Assembly: GCA_019873625.1 (NCBI GenBank)
Contig: JAIOAW010000009.1
Location: 18,356-82,355, forward strand
Reading direction: 5' to 3'
Length of the DNA stretch: 64,000 nt
DNA from: Chloroflexota bacterium
GTDB lineage: Bacteria; Chloroflexota; Anaerolineae; UBA1429
Position numbers and translations under genes: made by a program. The notes under the pieces were generated by a model. The model made no database searches and had not been told where the DNA came from. It saw only the letters and a list, made by a program, of their open reading frames with translations. Positions 29,729-38,107 of this stretch are shown here, in pieces (the stretch's first letter is position 1; each line of letters opens with the position of its first letter).

Positions 29729-29821
29729 CGGGAGTGGATGGGAGTCGAACCCACCAGGGCCACTTGCGCACCCCTCAACGGTTTTGAAGACCGCGGAGCC
29801 CACCGGGACTCATCCACCCCC
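29729..29821 (-). tRNA. selC: Selenocysteine tRNA, anticodon UCA
   Basis: The minus strand folds as a tRNA-Sec: 8-bp acceptor stem GGGGGTGG/CCACTCCC with one G-U pair, a long 6-bp D stem GAGTCC/GGGCTC with a 4-base CGGT loop, anticodon arm GCGGT-CTTCAAA-ACCGT (anticodon TCA), a long variable arm, T arm GTGGG-TTCGACT-CCCAT and discriminator G. These features match E. coli selC element by element, including the 8+5 acceptor/T-stem pattern. CCA is not encoded. The gene stands alone between the lipoprotein and dinB genes; selA, selB and selD are not in the window. Confidence 0.95.
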
Positions 29822-29985
29822 GTGCACTGAAACTATACCCTTTTTGGCCAAAGGCGTCAACCGTCCCTTTCGGGGTGTCCATCGAACCCCGGGGGCGCGC
29901 GGCAGGAACCTCGCGGCGCGGGCCAAGGGGGCCGCGCTTCGCGTACGCACATCCAAGGCGGAACGGGGGCTTCCCCAAGCGTATT

Positions 29986-31173
29986 TCAATCTCCCCGCCG
30001 GCCGCGGCGGCCGGCCAGCGAGGCGCGCGTGATGGCCTCCGGCCCAAAGCGGCGGCGGATTTCATCCAAGGCGCGGTTCAGGCGGATGCGCCGCTTATCC
30101 ACATCGGCAAAGAGGTCGAGTTGGTAACCGCCCCCTTCCAAAAGGCCGCCCACCGCCAGGCCCAAAAGGCGCAAGCGCTCCCCAGGCCGCCAATGTTTTT
30201 GGAAGAGGGCCGCGGCGTGGGCGTGGATGACTTGCGCCTGATCGGTAGGCTGGGGCAATTTTACCTGCCGAGTGATGGTGCGAAAATCCGGGTAGCGAAG
30301 TTTTATCCGCACCTCTTGGGCCACCATATGCCGTTCCCGCAAGCGCGCCGCCAGGTCCTCGCTCATCCCCAAAAGGGTGCGCCCTAAAGCCTCCGGGTCG
30401 CCGAGATCCTGGGCAAAGGTGCGCTCTTGGCTGATGGAATGCCTCTCCCGGTGGCCAGCGATGGGCGAGGCATCTTGCCCCAAGGCGGCGGTATGCAGGG
30501 CGCGCCCCGCCTTGCCCAGCATCCGCTCGAGAGATTCGACATCCCAGGCGGCCAAATCGCCGATGGTCTGGATGCCCAGGCGCCGCAAGCGCGCCCCGGT
30601 TACCTTGCCCACGCCCCACAGGCGCTCGATGGGGAGAGGCGCGAGGAAACTCGCTTCCGTCCCCGTCGGCACAAAGACCAACCCTTGGGGCTTGCCGAGG
30701 TCGCAGGCGATTTTGGCGACGAGTTTGTTAGAGGCGATCCCCAACGAAACGGGCAAAGAGACCTCATCCCTCACGCGGCGCTGGATGAGGCGCCCGATCT
30801 CCACAGGGGGCCCCCACAGGCGTTCGCAGCCCGTCACGTCGAGAAAGGCCTCGTCTATCGAGATTTGTTCGACGGCAGGGGTGATCTCGTGGAGGATGGC
30901 CATCACCGCGGCAGACCGTTTGGCATATTCCTCAAAGTGGTGCGGGAGGACGATCAGATCGGGGCAGAGCCGCAAGGCCTGGGCCACCGGCATCGCCGAA
31001 CGGATGCCGTAAGCGCGCGCCGCATAGGAGGCCGAAGCCACCACGCCGCGCGAACCGGGCGCGCCGCCCACCACGAGGGGTTTGCCGCGCAATTCGGGGT
31101 TCAAGAGTTCCTCAACCGAGGCGAAAAAGGCATCCAGGTCAACGTGGATAATCCACCGTTGGGGTTCTGCCAT
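29986..31173 (-). CDS. dinB: DNA polymerase IV (Y-family translesion polymerase)
   Basis: 395 residues. Y-family palm with catalytic acids in HVDLDAFFASVEE and ISIDEAFLDVTG, finger/helix-hairpin-helix region WGVGKVTGARLRRLGI, and a little-finger domain to about residue 345. The C-terminal 45 residues are basic and Arg/Gly-rich, without the QLxLF clamp motif in its usual place; LDLF at about residue 350 may substitute. Copies past damaged bases. Confidence 0.95.
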   Translation of the reverse strand: MAEPQRWIIHVDLDAFFASVEELLNPELRGKPLVVGGAPGSRGVVASASYAARAYGIRSAMPVAQALRLCPDLIVLPHHFEEYAKRSAAVMAILHEITPAVEQISIDEAFLDVTGCERLWGPPVEIGRLIQRRVRDEVSLPVSLGIASNKLVAKIACDLGKPQGLVFVPTGTEASFLAPLPIERLWGVGKVTGARLRRLGIQTIGDLAAWDVESLERMLGKAGRALHTAALGQDASPIAGHRERHSISQERTFAQDLGDPEALGRTLLGMSEDLAARLRERHMVAQEVRIKLRYPDFRTITRQVKLPQPTDQAQVIHAHAAALFQKHWRPGERLRLLGLAVGGLLEGGGYQLDLFADVDKRRIRLNRALDEIRRRFGPEAITRASLAGRRGRRGD

Positions 31174-31197
31174 ATCGCCCCTTTCTCACCGCAGGGC

Positions 31198-32535
31198 CTA
31201 GTTTGGCCCCGCACTCCCTTCCTGGGCTGAGGCCAGCGGTTCCACCTTCATCTTGAGGGCCAATTGCGAAAAGGCCGCATCAGGGGCCTGGCGGAAGGGC
31301 GTATAGACGCAATCCGTCACGGTAACCACCAGGCGCAGGTGATCTCCCTCCAAGGTGAGCGTCGTACCGGGCTGGGCCACCACCACCTCGCCCCGACGGC
31401 TCAAGCGCGCCAGGCGCGCCTCATCCTCATAGGCAAAGGGGCTGGCCAACACTTTGGTTACCGTGCGGTTGCCCTGCGTCTCGAACAGCCACACCTCAAA
31501 GGCATCCACCCGTTGGGGCAATTCGCCGCTGAGGAGATCGCTCACCACCACGCCGCACTGCCCCACGAACTCGCGCTCCGGAGATTCGATGGTGAACGCG
31601 TAGTAAAAGTCGTCATCGCCCAGGTGATATTCCGTGGCGAATTCGTTCCACGCCTGGCCAAGCCTTGCCCGCGTGAGCGATTTGAGGGGGCGCGCCTCAA
31701 GCGATTCCTCCTGCGGCGCCGGCCCCTGGAGGGGCACCACCGTCTCCTCCAAGGGAATCTCCTCGACTTCCTCCTCTTCGCCTTCGGCCTCTTCGAAATC
31801 GAGGGGTTCTTCCTCCTCTTCCGCCTCTAGGATATCGGGCGCAAAAGGAGCGGCCAACGGCGCTTCAGGGGCCGCGGGGGTGCGCGTTGCCCCCTCAGGC
31901 ACAGCGCGCTTATGGCGCGGGAGCCTTTCCCAAACGGCATACCAAGCCCCCTTATGCTCTTTAGGCGGGGCGGGGCGAGCGCCGAGCAGGGCCTGACTCG
32001 GCGAGGCCACCGACCGCGCCGGGGCCATCATCCGCCGGCTCTTGCGGAGGACGAGCCACAAAATCCCCGCCAACCCCGCGAGCACTAGGACGGTGCCTAC
32101 CCCCCACAGGAGATAGGGTTTGCCGGGCCAGGGCTGCTTGGCCGCGGGCGCAGGGGGGGACGGCAGTTGGACGATTTCGGCCAAGCGGCGTAGGCGCAAC
32201 GCCGCGGCCGCATCGCCCTTGGCCTCTTGCTCAGCGGCCGTTTGTTCCACGAGGGCGGCAACATCCTGCCAATCCGTATTGTCGTCGGTCAATTCATAGA
32301 GGCGCTCTCCGGCCAAATGCGCATCGCCGTTCACGGCCAAAGAGTCGGCCACCATCAGAACGTACGCCTTCTGGTGCTCCGGGCGCAGGTCGCACGGGTC
32401 CGTATTCACCCAACGCACGGGCCACACCAGCCAGCCCAGCATCAGGCCGATGAGGATGCCGCCCACCGCCGCCGCGCCGATCCAGAGCGCCAAACGCCAC
32501 CCGCTGGGCCTGCTGCGCAGGTCATATGTCGCCAT
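31198..32535 (-). CDS. Uncharacterised membrane protein with acidic linker
   Basis: 445 residues, not recognised. One helix at residues 14-38 (WRLALWIGAAAVGGILIGLM) and another at about 150-172 enclose an outside domain of about 110 residues with helical, TPR-like character (AHLAGERLYELTDDNTDWQD). The inside portion has a long Glu-rich linker at about 220-275 and a C-terminal domain of about 160 residues (YYAFTIESPEREFVGQCGVV) that looks globular. Possibly an envelope scaffold. It starts 102 bases after the M24 peptidase gene and has its own promoter. Confidence 0.7.
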   Translation of the reverse strand: MATYDLRSRPSGWRLALWIGAAAVGGILIGLMLGWLVWPVRWVNTDPCDLRPEHQKAYVLMVADSLAVNGDAHLAGERLYELTDDNTDWQDVAALVEQTAAEQEAKGDAAAALRLRRLAEIVQLPSPPAPAAKQPWPGKPYLLWGVGTVLVLAGLAGILWLVLRKSRRMMAPARSVASPSQALLGARPAPPKEHKGAWYAVWERLPRHKRAVPEGATRTPAAPEAPLAAPFAPDILEAEEEEEPLDFEEAEGEEEEVEEIPLEETVVPLQGPAPQEESLEARPLKSLTRARLGQAWNEFATEYHLGDDDFYYAFTIESPEREFVGQCGVVVSDLLSGELPQRVDAFEVWLFETQGNRTVTKVLASPFAYEDEARLARLSRRGEVVVAQPGTTLTLEGDHLRLVVTVTDCVYTPFRQAPDAAFSQLALKMKVEPLASAQEGSAGPN

Positions 32536-32596
32536 TCCCCTTCACCTCATCCCCTTCGAGGTCGGGCCTGAAAGCCCGGGGCCAATCATCGGGCGC

Positions 32597-32625
32597 ATTC
32601 TATCATACGCGCAAGGTGCCCGCAA
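32597..32625 (-). promoter_or_regulatory. Promoter of the membrane protein gene at 31198-32535
   Basis: Minus-strand TTGCGG (32620-32625) and TAGAAT (32597-32602) with a 17-base spacer, located just after the M24 peptidase stop. Confidence 0.5.
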
Positions 32626-32637
32626 GCGCTTTAGCCT

Positions 32638-33717
32638 TTAATCGCGCGGCCAAGGGATGACGGGCACCTTGGGAGACTGGGTCAAGATGCGGCAGCCATC
32701 CTCCGTTACGAGGACCATATCCTCAATGCGCACGCCGCCCCAGCCCGGCAGGTAGATGCCCGGCTCGATCGTTACGACGTGCCCTTCGGCGAGCGTGTCC
32801 TCGGAGAGGCGCCCTGCGCTGGGGCCTTCGTGGATTTCTAGCCCCACGCCATGGCCCAGGCCGTGGCCGAATTTCTCGCCATAGCCGGCCTGCTCGATGA
32901 CCTGCCGCGCCACGCCATCCAGCGCCGCGCCCGCTAGGCCAGGCCGCACGGCGGCCTCGGCAGCCTGTTGCGCCTCCAGCACTGTATGCCAGATGGTCAG
33001 GTATTCCTCGCTGGCCTCTCCCAGGCAGAAGGAGCGCGTGAGGTCGGAGCAATAGCCCCGCACCATCGCCCCCATATCAATGACCAAGGGATCGCCGATA
33101 CCCACAGGGCGATCGGAGGGTACCGCGTGAGACATCGCGCCGTTTGGCCCCGAGCCAACGATGGCCGCAAACGAGAGTTTCTCCGCGCCGTGCGTGCGCA
33201 TATGCACTTCGAGTTCCCAGGCGATCTCGCGCTCCGTCTTGCCGGGGCGCAGCCACTCCATAAGATGGACCATCGCCTCATCGGCAATGCGCACGGCCTC
33301 GATGATGGCCTCCATCTCTTGCGCATCCTTCACCATACGCAGAGATTCAACGATATTCTTGGTGGGCACCCACTCCACAGAGGGCATCTCGCGCTGCCAT
33401 TCCTGATAGGTATCCACCGTTACGACGTGGCTCTCGAACCCTACGCGGCGCAGGCCCAGCCGGCTCACCTGTTCGGCAAGGGTTTTGACCACTGGCCCCG
33501 TTACTTCCACCAGCGTGAAATCGGGGGCCTGCATCTTGACCTGCTCATAATAGCGAAAGTCAGTCGCGAGCAAGGCCTCCTCGGGGGTGATGATGAGCAC
33601 CCCGGCGCTCCCCGTGAACCCGCTCAGATAGCGGCGGTTTTCTGCCTTGGCGATGAATAGCGCATCCAACCCCTGAGAGGCGAGCGCCGTGCGCACTCGC
33701 TCCACACGCTCTTTCAT
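32638..33717 (-). CDS. Xaa-Pro aminopeptidase / M24B family metallopeptidase
   Basis: 359 residues, PepQ/YpdF length. Creatinase-like N-terminal domain, then the pita-bread catalytic domain with the five metal ligands in VIDMGA, GYCSDLTRSFCLG, GHGLGHGVGLEIHEGP, TIEPGIYLPGWG and VRIEDMVLV. Removes an N-terminal residue before proline or cleaves Xaa-Pro dipeptides. ATG 33717 is preceded by AAGGAG that lies in the end of the selenoprotein gene; only three bases separate the two genes. Confidence 0.93.
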   Translation of the reverse strand: MKERVERVRTALASQGLDALFIAKAENRRYLSGFTGSAGVLIITPEEALLATDFRYYEQVKMQAPDFTLVEVTGPVVKTLAEQVSRLGLRRVGFESHVVTVDTYQEWQREMPSVEWVPTKNIVESLRMVKDAQEMEAIIEAVRIADEAMVHLMEWLRPGKTEREIAWELEVHMRTHGAEKLSFAAIVGSGPNGAMSHAVPSDRPVGIGDPLVIDMGAMVRGYCSDLTRSFCLGEASEEYLTIWHTVLEAQQAAEAAVRPGLAGAALDGVARQVIEQAGYGEKFGHGLGHGVGLEIHEGPSAGRLSEDTLAEGHVVTIEPGIYLPGWGGVRIEDMVLVTEDGCRILTQSPKVPVIPWPRD

Positions 33718-33720
33718 AAT

Positions 33721-34191
33721 CTACTCCTTTTCTCGAACGTTTTCGCGCGCTGGCGAGGCGCCGTGCTCGATTTCCTCCTCGATGAGCGGCACCAGCATCT
33801 CGACGGCCGCCTCCACCACGGGCAAACAGCCGATGACCTCATCGCGGGCCACATCGCGGATGGGCTGGCAGAGGGTGCTCCCATAGCGCGCGACGAACCC
33901 CTCGCGCAGCCGAGAGATCAGCGCCTTCAAGCGATCGTCCTTCTCGGCGCTGGAGGTGCGCCCCCACAGGGCGCCCAAGATGAGGATGCTCCCGCTTAGG
34001 GCGCCGCACAGTTCTTGGCGGCAGCCCACCACACCCCCACCGAAAGGATTGCTGACGCGTAAGAGGACCTCCGGCAAGGGCGCCAAATAATGCTCGCCCA
34101 CGGCGAGCACCACGGCCTCCGATCAATAGAACTTGGCGCGGTAAGCCTCCCGCGCCCGGGCAAGGATTTTCTCCAACGGCGATGATGACAT
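33721..34191 (-). CDS. Selenoprotein of the C_GCAxxG_C_C redox family (in-frame UGA read as selenocysteine)
   Basis: A frame from ATG 34191 (GGAAGGAG upstream) runs through one TGA at 34123-34125 (residue 23) to a stop at 33721, giving 156 residues. The region before TGA reads LARAREAYRAKFY and the region after reads SEAVVLAVGEHY, so TGA falls on the first conserved cysteine of the family, normally in a YNCAEAV-like motif. Other hallmarks follow: NPFGGGVVGCRQELCGALSG, then STLCQPIRD and GCLPVVEAAVEML. Codons on both sides keep the same frame and family match, so a decayed pseudogene is unlikely. Lies 15 bases after galK and three before the M24 peptidase gene. A simple gene caller would start after the TGA at GTG 34113 and lose the active residue. 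The family is thought to have a redox role, with no settled substrate. Confidence 0.88.
34090..34110 (-). promoter_or_regulatory. Putative bacterial SECIS hairpin
   Basis: Beginning 12 bases after the UGA, the mRNA forms nine consecutive pairs (GUGCUCGCC with GGCGAGCAU) closed by a GUG loop. The loop guanine lies about 22 bases after UGA, within the spacing known for bacterial SECIS elements read by SelB. It is inside the coding sequence, as expected in bacteria. Confidence 0.7.
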
Positions 34192-34206
34192 CCACGGTCT
34201 CCTTCC

Positions 34207-35586
34207 CTAAAGGGTGGTTGAAAAAATGCGCCCAGCGCCGGGCGCGGAACGGCAGATAAAGGCCTCGGCCTCCAGCCCCGTCCGAGCACGGTAGGCCTCT
34301 TTGACAAAGTGTTCGAAATCGGCCACAGCCCCCGCCTCGACGAGGGCCACGATGCATCCCCCCCATCCTGCCCCCGTGATGCGCGCCCCCAAACAGCCCG
34401 GCGCGGCCTGCGCCGCCTCAACAAGCGCCTCGATGGCGGGCGTGCTGATTTCGTAATCATCTCGCGCGCTGGCGTGGGCCGCAGAAATCAACGCGCCAAA
34501 GGTCGCGGTATCTCTTCGTTGCAGGGCGCGGACGCTCTCCAACACGCGCCGGTTCTCATACCACACGTGGCGGCACCTCCGCCGCACGAAAAAGACGTCC
34601 GTCTCGGGGTCGCGCCCAGCCTCCAAAATCGCCACGGGGTCAATCCCTTGGGCGCGCAAGGCCTCCGCCGTGATGACCTCCGGCAGGAGCGGCTCGAGGT
34701 CTTCCCAAGGGATGTCGCCCACATCGCGCAGATGCGTGATGTGCGGGTAGGCACGCTGAAGGAGCCTGACGCCGATGCGCCCTTCGGCCACGCGCCGGTT
34801 AAAGAGCGGCCCCGTGTTCAGGTGTTTGGTGCGGCTATCCACCACCACGACGCGATACCCCGGCGGGATGGGCACCTGCTCATAGTAATATTCGCCGCTC
34901 GGCGTTCGGGGGCGGCAATCCAAGAACAGGGCATGGTCGCGCTGAGCCAAAATGGAGATGAACTGATCCATAATCCCGCCGCGCGTGCCCACATACCACT
35001 CCGCGCGGCCGCAGGCATCGGCTAGGCGTGGGCCGCTCAGGGGGAGCCTGTTGAGGGCGACCAACGCCATCGCCACGGCTACGGTGAGGGCCGATGAGGA
35101 AGAAAGCCCCGAGCCGCGCGGCACCCCCCAAGGCGGGCGGCCATCCACCAACCCATCGAACCCTTTGAGAGTTGGCCCCCACTCGCGGGCCAAGAGTTGC
35201 GCCGCGCCCTGGGCATAATTCGCCCAATCTCCGGCGGGGCGCGGCGGAATATCGGGGCCGATTTGAAAAACACGCGCCTCAAAGGCCGTTTCGACGTTCT
35301 GTAAGCGCACCAGGCCGTCTTCCCTCGGGCGCACCAAAAGGAGGATATCCTTATCCAGGGCCATAGGCATCACATAGCCGTGGTTGTAATCCGTGTGCTC
35401 GCCGATGAGGTTCACCCGCCCCGGCGCCCGAAAGACGTCCACCGGCCCTGGGCCGTAGAGCCGCTCAAACAGGCCGAGCGCCTCTCCCAAACGCCGCGCT
35501 TGCCCCTCGAGGAACGGCTCGGAGGCCGCGCCATACACCTCCGCAAGGCGCATCATCGTCGTCTGTATACTGGCCGCATTCGACAA
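34207..35586 (-). CDS. galK: Galactokinase (GHMP family)
   Basis: 459 residues. GHMP kinase motifs: APGRVNLIGEHTDYNHGYV (substrate loop), GSGLSSSSALTVAVAMAL (ATP phosphate loop) and ITGAGWGGCIVAL. Phosphorylates galactose at C1 in the Leloir pathway. About 60 residues longer than E. coli GalK, mostly at the N-terminus and in the middle. The start is TTG 35586, which has AAGGAG seven bases upstream. No other Leloir genes are nearby; a related GHMP sugar kinase is possible. Confidence 0.87.
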   Translation of the reverse strand: MSNAASIQTTMMRLAEVYGAASEPFLEGQARRLGEALGLFERLYGPGPVDVFRAPGRVNLIGEHTDYNHGYVMPMALDKDILLLVRPREDGLVRLQNVETAFEARVFQIGPDIPPRPAGDWANYAQGAAQLLAREWGPTLKGFDGLVDGRPPWGVPRGSGLSSSSALTVAVAMALVALNRLPLSGPRLADACGRAEWYVGTRGGIMDQFISILAQRDHALFLDCRPRTPSGEYYYEQVPIPPGYRVVVVDSRTKHLNTGPLFNRRVAEGRIGVRLLQRAYPHITHLRDVGDIPWEDLEPLLPEVITAEALRAQGIDPVAILEAGRDPETDVFFVRRRCRHVWYENRRVLESVRALQRRDTATFGALISAAHASARDDYEISTPAIEALVEAAQAAPGCLGARITGAGWGGCIVALVEAGAVADFEHFVKEAYRARTGLEAEAFICRSAPGAGRIFSTTL

Positions 35587-35610
35587 TGGGGAACTCCTTG
35601 TGCCAGGGGC

Positions 35611-35639
35611 TTGGCCTGCCCCCTGACCTGGTATATAAT
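35611..35639 (+). promoter_or_regulatory. Promoter of the glycosyltransferase gene at 35772
   Basis: TTGGCC (35611-35616) and TATAAT (35634-35639) with a 17-base spacer in the divergent gap after galK; the leader would be about 125 bases. Confidence 0.6.
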
Positions 35640-35771
35640 CTCACACCGTAACGGCTATTTTCCCTTCCGGCCGGGCCAACGCGGTTGATTATACGCAGAG
35701 CGCGCCCTCTTCACAACCCCTTGTGCGTGGCTGGAACACCCTTACCCTCCGCAGCCAAGATCGAGGAGGCT

Positions 35772-36653
35772 ATGGCAGATCACGATATCGAAATCAGCGT
35801 CGTCATCCCCGCGTATAACGAGGAGAAAGCGCTCGGCTTTGTATTGGATGGGATTTTGCGGGCGATGCAGCCCCTGGGCAGGCCGTATGAAATCCTCGTG
35901 GTGGATGACGGCTCGACGGACGGCACCTGCGCCGTCTGTGCGCGGTACCCCGAGGTGCGGCTCATCCGGCACCCGCAGAACCTCGGCACCGGCGCGGCGC
36001 GCACCACGGGCGTGCGCGAGGCGCGGGGCCACATCATCGTGATGATTGACGCCGACGGCACCTACCCCACCGAGGCCATCCCCCAGATGCTGGAGGCCAT
36101 CGCCACCTGCGATATGGTTATCGGCGCGCGCGACCGGGAGATGGGCACGTGGCGGCTCCTCCGCTCCTTTGCCAAAGAGTTCATCCGCCTGCTCGCCTCC
36201 TATCTCTTTCGCGTCAGAATCCCCGACCTCAACTCGGGCCTGCGCGTGATGAAGCGTGACAAAGTGCTCGAGTTCACGCACATCCTGCCCGAAACGCACT
36301 CCTGGGTGAGCACGATTACGATGGCCTTCTTGGGGAGCGGCTACCGCGTCCGCTGGGTGCCCATTTCCTACCACAAGCGCATCGGCAAATCGTCCTTCCA
36401 CCCCATTCGGGATACGTACAACTATATTACGCTCGTGGTGCGCGCCGTGATGTATTTCAACCCCCTGCGCGTGTTCTTGCCCCTGAGCCTTTTGCTCCTT
36501 GGGGTGGGGTTCGGCAAGGCCATCTATGACATCTTTGCTTACCATTTCCATTTCGCTCCCTCCACCGTGATGGTGGTGCTCACGGGCATCCAGATTGGCG
36601 CTATGGGCTTGCTCGCCGACCTCATCGTGAAAAAGACGTCTATCAAGCGTTAG
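35772..36653 (+). CDS. Family 2 glycosyltransferase with C-terminal membrane anchor
   Basis: 293 residues from ATG 35772 (GAGGAGG upstream). GT-A fold of the polyprenyl-phosphate sugar-transferase type: SVVIPAYNEEKALGFVL, LVVDDGSTDGT, the DXD-like VMIDADGTYP and the RIGKSSFHP motif, followed by two transmembrane helices. Relatives move mannose, glucose or aminosugars from a nucleotide to a lipid phosphate. First gene of the envelope cluster; the B12-type radical SAM gene follows after 26 bases. Confidence 0.9.
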   Translation: MADHDIEISVVIPAYNEEKALGFVLDGILRAMQPLGRPYEILVVDDGSTDGTCAVCARYPEVRLIRHPQNLGTGAARTTGVREARGHIIVMIDADGTYPTEAIPQMLEAIATCDMVIGARDREMGTWRLLRSFAKEFIRLLASYLFRVRIPDLNSGLRVMKRDKVLEFTHILPETHSWVSTITMAFLGSGYRVRWVPISYHKRIGKSSFHPIRDTYNYITLVVRAVMYFNPLRVFLPLSLLLLGVGFGKAIYDIFAYHFHFAPSTVMVVLTGIQIGAMGLLADLIVKKTSIKR

Positions 36654-36679
36654 GTGCCGCTCAAAGGGGAGGTTTGTAG

Positions 36680-38107
36680 ATGAAGGTCCTTTTCGTCGCG
36701 CCGCCTTTGCCGATGGCCAATACGCCGGCCCAGCCCTTGGGGTTCGGGTACCTTGCCGCCATCTTGCGGCGCGAAGGGTTCCGCGATGTGGCCATTCTGG
36801 ATGCCTGTTCGTTGAACCTCTCGGTGGATGAGACGGTGCGAGCCATCCGCGAGCAGGCGCCCGATGTGCTCGGCCTCACCACGATGACTCCCTCCGTGAA
36901 GAACGCCCTCAAGATCGCCGCAGCGGCCAAGGCAGCCCTGCCCAAGGTGCGCATCGCCGTGGGCGGGGTGCACGCCACGGTCTGCCCCGACGAGGTGATT
37001 TCCCACCCTGCCGTGGACGTGGTGGTGCGCAACGAGGGCGAGTTTTCCTTCTTGGAGATGATGCGCCGCTGGCAGGAGAACGAACCCCTCGAGGGAATCT
37101 TGGGCACCACGCAAAAGATAGACGGCCAGATCGTACACTATCCCCAAGCCCCGCGCATACTCAACTTGGACGACCTTCCCTTCCCCGCGCGCGACCTGAT
37201 GACGCCTATGCATATCTACAAGGCGGGCCTATCCTTCCCGCCGCACATCCGCATCCGCACGATGTTCTACAGCGCCCGCGGCTGCCCGAATAACTGCGCC
37301 TTTTGCTCCACCGCCGCCGTATGGGGCGGCCACCGCTGTGTGATGCGCAGCGCCGAGAATATGCTGGATGAGATTCAGGAGGTTGTGGAGCGGTTCGGGA
37401 TTTATGGGTTCGAATTTGCCGACGAGCACACCACGGTGCGGCGCGATCGGCTGGAGGCCTTTTGCGAGGGCATCCACAAGCGCAAATTGGAAAAGATCCG
37501 TTGGGTGTGCTCCTCCACCGTAAAACAAATAGATTACGAAATGGCGCGGATGATGAAGGAAGCCGGCTGCTCGATGGTGATGATGGGCGTGGAATCCGGC
37601 TCGCCCGAAATCTTGAAAACGCTCAACAAACCCATCCAAGTTGAAGAGGTCATCCAGGCCTTTGACGCGACGCGCCGCGCGGGCCTGCGGCGCTGCGCCT
37701 GCTTTATGATCGGCGCCCCCGGCGAGACGGAACGCACGGTGGACGAATCCATCGCCCTGGCGCGGCGCATCCGCCCAGAACGCATCTCCCTCAACATCGT
37801 TACACCCTACCCGGGCACGGCCTTTTTCGAGCAGTATGTGGATAAGAGCGCGCCGCTCGACTGGGACCGCGCCTTCAGTTCCGACCCAGACCACCCCGAG
37901 CGCGCCGTGATCTTTTACAACATCAGCGGCCTGCCCGATGAGGAACTCCAGCGCTTGTGGACCAAGTTCCGCCGCCATACGGAACTCTCGCTCGAGAACC
38001 TGCTGAACTTTCGTATGAACATTAACCGGCTGACCAACGCACGCAATTGGCGGCACCGCTGGCATAACCTGGTGGCCGCCGTGCGCATCCTGGCGAGCCG
38101 CCGCTAA
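36680..38107 (+). CDS. Radical SAM protein with N-terminal cobalamin-binding-like domain
   Basis: 475 residues. Residues 1-140 form a B12-binding-like fold (KVLFVAPPLP, LGFGYLAAILRREGF, VRIAVGGVHATVCPDEV), then a radical SAM core with CPNNCAFC, FADEHTTVRRDR and MMGVESGSPEILKTLNK. Similar proteins methylate or otherwise tailor lipids, hopanoids or other natural products. The domain lacks an obvious DxHxxG cobalamin motif, so whether it binds B12 is open. Its end overlaps the convergent glycosyltransferase gene by four bases. Confidence 0.87.
   Translation: MKVLFVAPPLPMANTPAQPLGFGYLAAILRREGFRDVAILDACSLNLSVDETVRAIREQAPDVLGLTTMTPSVKNALKIAAAAKAALPKVRIAVGGVHATVCPDEVISHPAVDVVVRNEGEFSFLEMMRRWQENEPLEGILGTTQKIDGQIVHYPQAPRILNLDDLPFPARDLMTPMHIYKAGLSFPPHIRIRTMFYSARGCPNNCAFCSTAAVWGGHRCVMRSAENMLDEIQEVVERFGIYGFEFADEHTTVRRDRLEAFCEGIHKRKLEKIRWVCSSTVKQIDYEMARMMKEAGCSMVMMGVESGSPEILKTLNKPIQVEEVIQAFDATRRAGLRRCACFMIGAPGETERTVDESIALARRIRPERISLNIVTPYPGTAFFEQYVDKSAPLDWDRAFSSDPDHPERAVIFYNISGLPDEELQRLWTKFRRHTELSLENLLNFRMNINRLTNARNWRHRWHNLVAAVRILASRR

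Noticed and set aside
33996..34460. Minus-strand frame suggesting a different start or frameshift for galK or the selenoprotein
   Set aside because: It is a different reading frame; the galK frame is complete to 34207 and the selenoprotein frame begins at 34191 with its own ribosome site.
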